A stretch of 15,232 nucleotides of DNA from an uncultured Clostridia bacterium (GTDB lineage: Bacteria > Bacillota > Clostridia > Oscillospirales > Oscillospiraceae): the NCBI GenBank assembly GCA_946061345.1, contig CAMGRA010000011.1, positions 1-15,232 of the forward strand. Direction: 5' to 3'. Every line of letters begins with the position of its first letter. The stretch's first letter is position 1. A model generated the notes under the pieces. That model made no database searches, had not been told where the DNA came from, and saw only the letters and a program-made list of their open reading frames with translations. Positions 10,201 through 15,232 of this stretch are shown in pieces. The position numbers and the translations under genes were made by a program.

Positions 10201-10819
10201 CCCGCAGAGGCTCCACCTGCAGCTCCAGCTCCGAAATCTTGTCGCCGATGCGCAGAAGATTGTCCTGCGTCGTGGCCAGGCGGCGTTCCGTTTCCTCCTT
10301 GCGGTGGCGGTATTTGGAAATACCGGCGGCTTCCTCGAAGATCTCCCGGCGGTCGGTGCTTTTCAAGGATAGGATCTCGTCGATACGGCCCTGGCTGATG
10401 TTGGAATAGCCCTCGCGGCCCAGACCCGTGTCCATGAACAGCTCGTTGACATCGCGCAGGCGCACGGACTGCTTGTTGATGTAGAATTCGCTCTCACCGC
10501 TGCGGTAATAGCGGCGGGTGATCATCAGCTCGTCGGCATCATATTGCAGTGCCCGGTCGGAATTGTCCAGCACCAGTGTTGCCTCGGCAAAGCCCACCTG
10601 CGCGCGCTTCTCCGTTCCGCCGAAGATCACGTCCTCCATCTTCTGGCCGCGCAGAGAACGGGAGTTCTGCTCGCCCATGACCCAGCGGATCGCGTCGGAA
10701 ATATTCGATTTGCCGCTGCCGTTTGGACCGACGATGGCGGTGATGTCGTGTCCGAAGGTGACGACCGTTTTATCAGGAAAGGATTTGAAGCCTTGCAGCT
10801 CCAGTTGTTTCAGATACAT
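7241..10819 (-). CDS. smc: Chromosome partition/condensin ATPase SMC, 1192 aa
   Basis: SMC forms a long antiparallel coiled-coil dimer that, with ScpA and ScpB, loads on the nucleoid and extrudes loops to compact and separate chromosomes. The N-terminal head has Walker A GPNGSGKS (31-38) and the Q-loop region around EQNSRSLRGQ. Coiled coil follows from about 165 to 500. The hinge is about 503-665 and includes the conserved NAGGSMTGGSV near 655. The returning coil leads to the C-terminal head with signature LLSGGEKAFVAIALYFAI (from 1089), Walker B FCMLDEIDAALDD (1114-1126) and the switch His in VITHRRGTM. Length matches the bacterial family (about 1180-1190). The ATG at 10819 has AGGAG at 10829-10833 and its own candidate promoter upstream. 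scpA and scpB are not in this window. No frameshift or missing catalytic residue is visible. Confidence 0.98.
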   Translation of the reverse strand: MYLKQLELQGFKSFPDKTVVTFGHDITAIVGPNGSGKSNISDAIRWVMGEQNSRSLRGQKMEDVIFGGTEKRAQVGFAEATLVLDNSDRALQYDADELMITRRYYRSGESEFYINKQSVRLRDVNELFMDTGLGREGYSNISQGRIDEILSLKSTDRREIFEEAAGISKYRHRKEETERRLATTQDNLLRIGDKISELELQVEPLREQSEKAKKYLAFREELRGVEVAVWLHNLEKLSATARKAEEDYHSAAFILQQEHAALDELYLTGETLTFDLNNRDVQTDQMRERIAQNEAGVQTIQSAIAVLRTNSENCLANIQRIKTELAEQDSRCGGIGEQIESLNRRIAEIAAQAAELSEQLKQAENEGRQLADSAEGMTKRYLTLRNEQERLRTELSAKTADLSAAEDSLRQSGERRLQVASDCAAAQSRQQEALARLSEAKKALSEAREDITSAQNTIEGYRLRSQTRIQRRDALQKQVSDAAVSLDTVTSRLKLFEEMEREFEGFSKAVRMVMQESKKGVLRGIHGPVSKLIRTADDYTVAIEIALGSAMQQIIVSDEQAAKSAIQYLKRNDAGRATFLPLSVIEGKDLNERGVESCRGFVGIASDLVKSDERYRSVIKNLLGRTVIANDMDAAIAMADRFSHRFRIVTLDGQVINAGGSMTGGSVSRNSGILSRANEIERLRRQKTAAQDSYNDLKAALSEAERLAQQVEFELTAEEGILRTAQDEALRLEGEEKQYTVLTEAIGDAISSSEREISSIDERMSLDNSRKMDLTEQIAALERQISETEKELTVVSNGQSVAAEQSNRLSERMTAIRMDYSALEAEKTTAADSISRLRGLEQAMAGDRVQKQALMDRYCADNDAILAQIEEQNTALAQQNATLAQQREDLQNALEERKKIEEKKTLAEKEAQTKSRQILDMERESVRLESKKSAAELEEKQIIDRLWESYELTRSTAAEAAAPIESISAAQKQVADLKRKISALGTPNLGAIDEFARVNERYEYLTSQRDDVLTSKAELEGIISDITAQMTDIFTGEFAKINTYFGQTFTEMFGGGKASLELEDPNEPLTCGIEIRVQPPGKQVKTITLLSGGEKAFVAIALYFAILKVRPTPFCMLDEIDAALDDRNVERFATYLNGFSGKTQFIVITHRRGTMEAADMLYGVTMQEQGISKILALDLNQMEQNLNLITEE
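7246..7250 (-). promoter_or_regulatory. Shine-Dalgarno GGAGG that fixes the TTG start of ftsY
   Basis: The sequence GGAGG lies in the last codons of smc, seven bases before TTG (7236-7238). No ATG or GTG in the right frame is near, so this site decides the start. The smc TAG stop falls between site and start, which would allow ribosomes ending smc to reinitiate on ftsY. Confidence 0.8.
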
Positions 10820-10852
10820 CGACTATTGCTCCTATTATATTTGCAATAAATA

Positions 10853-10881
10853 ATTCTACCAGATATTGTGGCAAAAAGCAA
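10853..10881 (-). promoter_or_regulatory. Predicted extended -10 housekeeping promoter for smc
   Basis: On the minus strand, TTGCTT (10876-10881) and TAGAAT (10853-10858) are separated by exactly 17 bases. The -10 differs from TATAAT at one position and is preceded by TG one base away (TGGTAGAAT), the extended -10 signature that makes up for a weak -35 (three of six matches). Transcription would start near 10846, giving a leader of roughly 27 bases with the AGGAG site of smc inside it. It lies after the rnc terminator and in the only AT-rich gap of the window. No operator is recognised. Confidence 0.65.
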
Positions 10882-10911
10882 GACAAAAACGCAGCTTCCG
10901 TCAGATTCGCA

Positions 10912-10944
10912 GGGCTTTTCCGGCAGAAAAATACAGAAAAGCCC
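10912..10944. repeat. Inverted repeat overlapping the rnc terminator
   Basis: GGGCTTTTC (10912-10920) and GAAAAGCCC (10936-10944) are perfect 9-base inverted repeats around a 15-base spacer. One arm shares the GGGC foot of the rnc terminator and its first Us, so the two hairpins cannot form together. The role is unknown: it could shape the 3' end of the rnc message or be a byproduct of terminator duplication. Confidence 0.7.
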
Positions 10945-10965
10945 CCGGCTCAGACCGGAGGCCTT
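10927..10965 (-). terminator. Intrinsic terminator after rnc
   Basis: Read on the minus strand, GCCTCCGG (10955-10962), a six-base loop TCTGAG and CCGGGGGC (10941-10948) form an 8-bp stem with one G-U pair. It can be lengthened at its base by A-U and G-U pairs. A U-rich stretch follows at once (TTTTCTGTATTTTT, 10927-10940). It begins about nine bases after the rnc stop. It should end the topA-trmFO-plsX-rnc message, perhaps partially. The plus-strand side lacks a T-run, so it is one-directional. Confidence 0.85.
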
Positions 10966-10971
10966 GTTGTT

Positions 10972-11655
10972 CTATTTCCGTTCGCCGAAGAGCTTCTGGA
11001 TCGCCTGGGCGGCAGCAGACTGTTCAGCGCGTTTTTTGCTGGTGCCGCTGCCCTCTCCCACACATTCTCCGTTGAGAAGGACACGGACGGAAAACTGCTT
11101 GTTATGGTCCGGTCCGCTCTCGCCAACAAGCTCATAGGTCAGAACCTGGTCGCGCTTGCGCTGGATCAGCTCCTGCAGCTCTGTTTTGTAGTCGTGGGTA
11201 TGCACCACCTGGCACAGCTTGGGCAAAATCAGGCGGGTGACGATGCCCTTCGCCGCCTCAAAACCGCCATCCAGATAGGCCGCCGCGATGATGGATTCCA
11301 TCACGTCGCAGAGGATGCCGGAGCGGTGACGTCCGCCGCCCTGATCCTCGCCGTTGCCCAGGAGCAGATACTGCCCCAGGGAAAGCTGCTCGGCCACCTC
11401 GGCAAGGTTCTTTTCGCAGACCAGCTCCGCGCGGATACGGGTCAGTTCTCCCTCCAGCTTGGTGGGAAAGGTGTGGTACAGATAGTCCGCCGTCACAAAG
11501 CCCAGAATGGAATCACCGAGAAATTCCAGGCGTTCATAGCTGCGCAGCGGGTCCTTGTAAGTCTCATTGGCATAGGAGGAATGGGATAAAGCCGTCCGCA
11601 CCAGATCCTTGTTGCGGTAGGTGTAGCCAAGGGCGGCCTCCAGCTTACTCAGCAT
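10972..11655 (-). CDS. rnc: Ribonuclease III, 227 aa
   Basis: Double-strand-specific, magnesium-dependent endoribonuclease that processes rRNA precursors and structured mRNAs as a homodimer. The catalytic half shows LSHSSYANE (24-32) and the signature ERLEFLGDSILGF (41-53). The expected acidic ligands are E41, E44, D48, D117 and E120 (CDVMESIIAAAYLDGG). A double-stranded RNA-binding domain fills about 156-223, from DYKTELQELIQ to GTSKKRAEQSAAAQAI. The open frame extends to 11691, but the ATG at 11655 fits the family N-terminus and has AAAGGAG at 11663-11669, seven bases away. It overlaps the end of plsX by 11 bases and is followed at once by an intrinsic terminator, so it is the last gene of its operon. 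No acpP gene lies between it and plsX. Confidence 0.97.
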   Translation of the reverse strand: MLSKLEAALGYTYRNKDLVRTALSHSSYANETYKDPLRSYERLEFLGDSILGFVTADYLYHTFPTKLEGELTRIRAELVCEKNLAEVAEQLSLGQYLLLGNGEDQGGGRHRSGILCDVMESIIAAAYLDGGFEAAKGIVTRLILPKLCQVVHTHDYKTELQELIQRKRDQVLTYELVGESGPDHNKQFSVRVLLNGECVGEGSGTSKKRAEQSAAAQAIQKLFGERK

Positions 11656-12679
11656 GGTTTTTCTCCTTTGGTGCCAGCATAGCAGGCACATTGGTCTTGA
11701 TGTCCTCGCAGAAGCCGCTGTTTACCGCATTGATGGCCTGGCGCACAGCGCCGCAGATGGCCCGCGCATCGGACGAGCCATGGGCCTTGATGACGGGCTT
11801 GGTGATGCCGATGACGATGGAGCCGCCGGTCTCCCGGTAGTCCATAGTCTTTTTGATATGGTTGATGCCCTTTTTGCAGCACAGGGCGCCCAGCATGGAT
11901 ACAGCATTTCGTTTGAACATTTCCTTAATCAGGCCGGACATATACAGAGCAGTACCCTCAATGGATTTCAGCAGCACATTGCCGGAAAAACCGTCGGCTA
12001 CCACTACATCAGCACCGCCGAAGGGCACGTCGCGGGCCTCGATATTGCCAGTGAAGTTGATAAGCCCACGGATGCCCGCATCCTTCAGCAGCTCATAGGC
12101 CTGCTTATGCAGCTCGTCGCCCTTGCCTTCCTCCGCGCCGTTATTCAGGAGGGCGACCCGGGGGTTCTCTTTTTTCTGCACTCTCTTTGCATAATACGAA
12201 CCCATACATCCAAACTGCAGCAGAAATTCCGGCGTACATTCGGCGTTGGCTCCGGCGTCAACGAGGATGCAACCTCCGCCCGTCGGCAAAGCAGGCGCAA
12301 AAGCGGCACGTCGAATCCCACGGATCCGTTTGACCACCAGCGTTGCCGCCGACAGGAGCGCGCCGCTGTTTCCGGCGGAGATGAAGGCATCCCCCTCGCC
12401 GTCAGAGAGCATTTTGAGGCCGAGAACCATAGACGAACCCTTGTGCCGCCGCACGACCTCCGCCGGATCTGCGTGCATATCCACGATATCGTCGGCATTG
12501 GCAATCTCCACGCCGGCAGGCAGGGTATCCCAGCCATGCTTTTTCATGGAATCAAGAATTGCCTCTCCCTTACCCACGAGGGTGATCTCCACGTTATATT
12601 CCTTTGCTGCCTGCAACGCGCCCAGGACGATCTGTTCCGGCGCGTTGTCGCCGCCCATGGCATCAATGATTATTTTCAT
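11645..12679 (-). CDS. plsX: Phosphate acyltransferase PlsX, 344 aa
   Basis: Converts acyl-ACP and phosphate to acyl-phosphate, the acyl donor for PlsY in the first step of phospholipid synthesis; a peripheral membrane enzyme. The N-terminus MKIIIDAMGGDNAPEQIV is diagnostic. Other family blocks are the SAGNSGALLSAA stretch, AFAPALPT, LVDAGANAECTPE, NFTGNIEARDVPFGGADVVV and DGFSGNVLLKSIEGTAL. Length is normal. The ATG at 12679 overlaps the trmFO stop as ATGA and has GGAG at 12687-12690. In many Firmicutes plsX sits among fapR, fab genes and acpP ahead of rnc; here its neighbours are trmFO and rnc, and no FapR gene or site is visible. Confidence 0.97.
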   Translation of the reverse strand: MKIIIDAMGGDNAPEQIVLGALQAAKEYNVEITLVGKGEAILDSMKKHGWDTLPAGVEIANADDIVDMHADPAEVVRRHKGSSMVLGLKMLSDGEGDAFISAGNSGALLSAATLVVKRIRGIRRAAFAPALPTGGGCILVDAGANAECTPEFLLQFGCMGSYYAKRVQKKENPRVALLNNGAEEGKGDELHKQAYELLKDAGIRGLINFTGNIEARDVPFGGADVVVADGFSGNVLLKSIEGTALYMSGLIKEMFKRNAVSMLGALCCKKGINHIKKTMDYRETGGSIVIGITKPVIKAHGSSDARAICGAVRQAINAVNSGFCEDIKTNVPAMLAPKEKNHAE

Positions 12680-13992
12680 ATCTTTTCTCCGCTCTCTTCC
12701 GTCATGGACTGCAGCTGCGCCAAAGCGCGGTTTGCAATCGCCAGGTTTTTATTGGCTTTCCCCTTGACGCGCTGCTCCAAGGGAGCAAGGATCCCGAAAT
12801 TCACGTTCATCGGCTGGAAATTCACGATGGTTTCATCGCTGATATAACAGGCAAGAGCGCCGATGGCGGTCTTATTGGTAAAATCGGGAACCGGCTCTCC
12901 CTTGAGACGCGCCGCCATGGAGACCGATGCCAGATAGCCCGAGGCGCAGGACTCCACATAGCCCTCCACACCGGTCATCTGTCCGGCAAAGGCGACCATC
13001 GGGTCCCGGCGGTCGGCATAGGTCTGGTCCAAAAGCCTGGGTGAATTCAAAAACGTATTGCGGTGCATCACGCCGTAGCGCACGAACTCCGCATCATGCA
13101 GGGCGGGGATCATGGAAAACACCCGCTTCTGCTCCGGGAATTTCAGATGGGTCTGGAAGCCGACAATATTGTAGATGTTCCCCACCGCGTTGTCCCGGCG
13201 AAGCTGCACCACTGCGTAAGGCTCTTTTCCTGTTTTCGGGTCCCTGAGGCCCACGGGCTTCAGCGGGCCGTAGCGCAGGGTGTCCTCACCCCGGCGGGCC
13301 ATAACCTCCACCGGCATACAGCCCTCAAAGACGTTTTTGTCCTCAAAGCCGTGAACCGGCGCTTCCTCGGCGGCGGAAAGCTCACGGACAAAGGCGGTGT
13401 ATTCCTCCCGGCTCATGGCACAGTTGATATAATCCGCCGTGCCCCGGTCGTAGCGGGAGGCGTACCAGGCGTGGTCCATGTCGATGGAATCCAGCGTCAC
13501 CAGAGGAGCAGCCGCGTCAAAAAAATGGAGGTAGTCCATCTGGCCGAAATAGTCGGCGATGGCCTGGCTCATGGCATCGGAGGTCAACGGTCCCGTAGCG
13601 ATGATCACAGGCCCCTCCGGCACCCGGGTCACTTCCTCGGAGACCACGGTGATATTGGGATGGGAACGGATCTTCTCCGTCACCAGCGCGGAAAAGCCGT
13701 AGCGATCCACCGCCAGGCAGCCGCCCGCTTCCACACGGGTCGCGTCGGCGCAGGCCAAAATCAGGCTGTCCAGGCGCCGAAGCTCCTCTTTCAAAAGCCC
13801 GACGGCGTTTTCCAGCCGGTCACCCCGCAGAGAGTTGGAGCAGACCAGCTCCGCAAAATCCGCGCAATGGTGGGCCGGGGTCATTTTATTGGGTTTCATT
13901 TCACAGAGTCTGACCCGGAAGCCCCGCTGGGCCAACTGCCAGGCCGCCTCGCTGCCCGCAAGTCCCGCGCCGATGACTTTTACTTCTGTCAT
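12676..13992 (-). CDS. trmFO: Methylenetetrahydrofolate-tRNA-(uracil-5-)-methyltransferase TrmFO, 438 aa
   Basis: FAD- and folate-dependent enzyme that makes 5-methyluridine at position 54 in the T-loop of tRNAs, using methylene-THF as carbon source. The N-terminal Rossmann motif VIGAGLAGSEAAW (6-18) binds FAD. LVCSNSLRGDRLENAVGLLK contains Cys51 and VFEGCMPVEVMARRG contains Cys224, the two cysteines discussed in catalysis for the Bacillus enzyme. IIATGPLTSDAM (130-141) and the C-terminal GVEGYVESCASGYLAS region also match. Length is typical. The start overlaps the topA stop as ATGA. Only a weak, distant AAGGA lies upstream, so translation probably depends on reinitiation by ribosomes leaving topA. 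topA followed by trmFO (old name gid) is a long-known Firmicute pair. Confidence 0.97.
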   Translation of the reverse strand: MTEVKVIGAGLAGSEAAWQLAQRGFRVRLCEMKPNKMTPAHHCADFAELVCSNSLRGDRLENAVGLLKEELRRLDSLILACADATRVEAGGCLAVDRYGFSALVTEKIRSHPNITVVSEEVTRVPEGPVIIATGPLTSDAMSQAIADYFGQMDYLHFFDAAAPLVTLDSIDMDHAWYASRYDRGTADYINCAMSREEYTAFVRELSAAEEAPVHGFEDKNVFEGCMPVEVMARRGEDTLRYGPLKPVGLRDPKTGKEPYAVVQLRRDNAVGNIYNIVGFQTHLKFPEQKRVFSMIPALHDAEFVRYGVMHRNTFLNSPRLLDQTYADRRDPMVAFAGQMTGVEGYVESCASGYLASVSMAARLKGEPVPDFTNKTAIGALACYISDETIVNFQPMNVNFGILAPLEQRVKGKANKNLAIANRALAQLQSMTEESGEKI

Positions 13993-15232
13993 TTCTTCTT
14001 TGTTTCCTTCGTTGACTTTGTTTCTTTTGCGGTCTTTGTTTCCGGGGCAAGCTCCTCAGCGTTCTCCACGGTCTCCGTGGTGGCCTTGGGCATTCTCCGC
14101 TTGTAGCCGCGCTTGTCCTCCGGCAGGAAGTCCTTACATTCCTCGTTGATGCAGAAAGGCTTCATATGGCCCTTGCCGGATTTTTTGAACAGGGTCTGTC
14201 CGCAGCTGGGGCAATCGTTGGCCGTGGGGACATCCCAGGTCATGAAGCCGCACTCGGCCCCCCGCTCGCAGGCGTAATAGACGTAGCCCTTTTTGGACTT
14301 GCGCTTTAAGATCCCACTGCCGCACTTGGGGCAGCGTCCGGGCATTCTTTCCACGATGGGCTTGGTGTTTTTGCACTCCGGGAAGCCCGGGCAGGCCAAA
14401 AACCGTCCGAAGCGGCCGATCTTGACCACCATTTTCCGACCGCAAAGCTCGCAGACCTCGTCGCTTTCCTCGTCCGGGACCTTGATCCGCTTGCCCTCCA
14501 GGGCAGTCTCGGCGGCAAGCATCTCCTCATGGAAGCCTTTATAAAAATCACGCAGAACCTGTTTCCAGGGGATCTTTCCCGCCTCCACCTCATCGAGCTG
14601 ATGCTCCATGTTGGCGGTGAATTCCACGTCAATGATATCGTTGAAGCGCTCAAGCATCAAGTCCGTTACGACAATACCAAGGGGTGTGGGAGACAGGCGC
14701 TTGTCCTTTTTTATGACGTATTCGCGGTCCTGGATCGTGGAGACGATGGCTGCGTAGGTGGACGGTCTGCCCACGCCACGTTCCTCCATGGCCTTGACCA
14801 GAGTCGCCTCCGTATAGCGGGCAGGCGGCGCGGTAAAGTGCTGCTCTTTCTTCGTATTTTCGGCTTTTAAGCGCTCAGAGCCGTCCAGATCGGGCAGCTT
14901 GCTGCTTTTTTCCTCGGTCTCGTCGTCGCGGCCTTCCTCATAGACCGCAGTAAAGCCGGCAAAGCGCTGGATCTGATCGGAGGCGCGGAACACGTGCCCG
15001 GCGCAAGCGGCATCCACCTGCACCACGTCATAGCGGGCATCAGCCATCTGGCAGGCCACAAAACGGCTCCAGATCAGCTTATACAGGCGGTACTGTTCCT
15101 TGGTCAGGTCGTTCTTGATGGACTCCGGGTCCAGGTGTACATTACTGGGACGGATGGCCTCATGGGCGTCCTGGGCTCCCTCCTTCTTGCGGAAGCGGCG
15201 CGGCGAACCGGGATAATAGGCTGCTCCGTAGC
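13989..15232 (-). CDS. topA: DNA topoisomerase I, C-terminal 413 residues (5' end outside window)
   Basis: Type IA topoisomerase that relaxes negative supercoils. The frame is open to the right edge, reading YGAAYYPGSPRRFRKKEG and then QDAHEAIRPSNVHLDP, a hallmark of the core; the active-site tyrosine domain lies outside. Next come LYKLIWSRFVACQMA, EERGVGRPSTYAAIVSTIQD and SPTPLGIVVTDLM, all from the toroidal core. Three four-cysteine zinc ribbons follow at 14373-14453, 14250-14333 and 14136-14213. The protein ends in a Lys/Thr-rich tail (KETKSTKETKKK) coded by imperfect TTTGTTTC-like repeats as seen on the plus strand (13993-14041). A GTG at 15059 begins a shorter open frame but is an internal valine codon of the core, not the start. 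The stop overlaps trmFO by four bases. Confidence 0.97.
   Translation of the reverse strand, partial: YGAAYYPGSPRRFRKKEGAQDAHEAIRPSNVHLDPESIKNDLTKEQYRLYKLIWSRFVACQMADARYDVVQVDAACAGHVFRASDQIQRFAGFTAVYEEGRDDETEEKSSKLPDLDGSERLKAENTKKEQHFTAPPARYTEATLVKAMEERGVGRPSTYAAIVSTIQDREYVIKKDKRLSPTPLGIVVTDLMLERFNDIIDVEFTANMEHQLDEVEAGKIPWKQVLRDFYKGFHEEMLAAETALEGKRIKVPDEESDEVCELCGRKMVVKIGRFGRFLACPGFPECKNTKPIVERMPGRCPKCGSGILKRKSKKGYVYYACERGAECGFMTWDVPTANDCPSCGQTLFKKSGKGHMKPFCINEECKDFLPEDKRGYKRRMPKATTETVENAEELAPETKTAKETKSTKETKKK

Noticed and set aside
10834..10839. Perfect TATAAT on the minus strand before smc
   Set aside because: It touches the smc ribosome site (10829-10833), so a transcript started from it would lack that site; the TAGAAT at 10853-10858 is better placed.
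11656..11691. Upstream start for rnc adding 12 residues
   Set aside because: The ATG at 11655 has AAAGGAG at the right distance and matches the family N-terminus; the extension is Cys/Arg-rich and lies in plsX.
13063..14106. Plus-strand open frame of 347 codons opposite trmFO and the end of topA
   Set aside because: Shadow of two certain genes; no recognisable domain.
15057..15059. GTG at 15059 as a start of a separate 356-residue protein
   Set aside because: The frame continues upstream through conserved topoisomerase core sequence, so this is an internal valine codon of topA.

Overview
The window is a dense, ordinary housekeeping segment of a chromosome. All thirteen protein genes lie on the minus strand, so it reads from high to low coordinates. 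By eye the base composition is moderately GC-rich, with strong AGGAG-type ribosome binding sites. The gene order (topA-trmFO-plsX-rnc / smc-ftsY-rph-rdgB-yhbY-nadD-yqeK-LCP-rsfS-leuS) points to a Gram-positive Firmicute of class Clostridia. Protein style and the fused NadD-YqeK suggest an Oscillospirales-like gut anaerobe; that last step is inference. I see no mobile element, CRISPR array, tRNA, rRNA or sign of horizontal transfer, and no undescribed defence or biosynthetic system.

Right block (15232 down to 10972): the C-terminal part of DNA topoisomerase I (topA, cut by the window edge), the folate-dependent tRNA U54 methylase trmFO, the phospholipid enzyme plsX and ribonuclease III (rnc). 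They are joined by ATGA or 11-base overlaps, so they look like one translationally coupled operon. It ends in a clear intrinsic terminator just after rnc.

The only real intergenic gap is 10820-10971. It holds the rnc terminator, a second inverted repeat that shares part of the terminator, and an extended -10 promoter for smc.

Left block (10819 down to 1): smc (chromosome condensation), ftsY (SRP receptor, TTG start), rph (RNase PH), rdgB (dITP/XTP clean-up), a YhbY-type RNA-binding protein with a basic tail, a NadD-YqeK fusion (NAD synthesis plus predicted Ap4A hydrolase), an LCP-family cell-wall ligase, rsfS (ribosome silencing factor) and the first 570 codons of leuS, which runs off the left edge just before its KMSKS loop. 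Gaps are 1-19 bases or overlaps throughout, so one long transcript is likely. Common themes are RNA and ribosome maturation (rph, yhbY, rsfS), nucleotide housekeeping (rdgB, nadD-yqeK), protein targeting (ftsY) and envelope assembly (LCP).

The points most worth a second look are the NadD-YqeK fusion, the overlapping hairpins at the rnc/smc junction, the absence of acpP between plsX and rnc, the basic extension on YhbY, and a leuS gene with no adjacent T-box leader.
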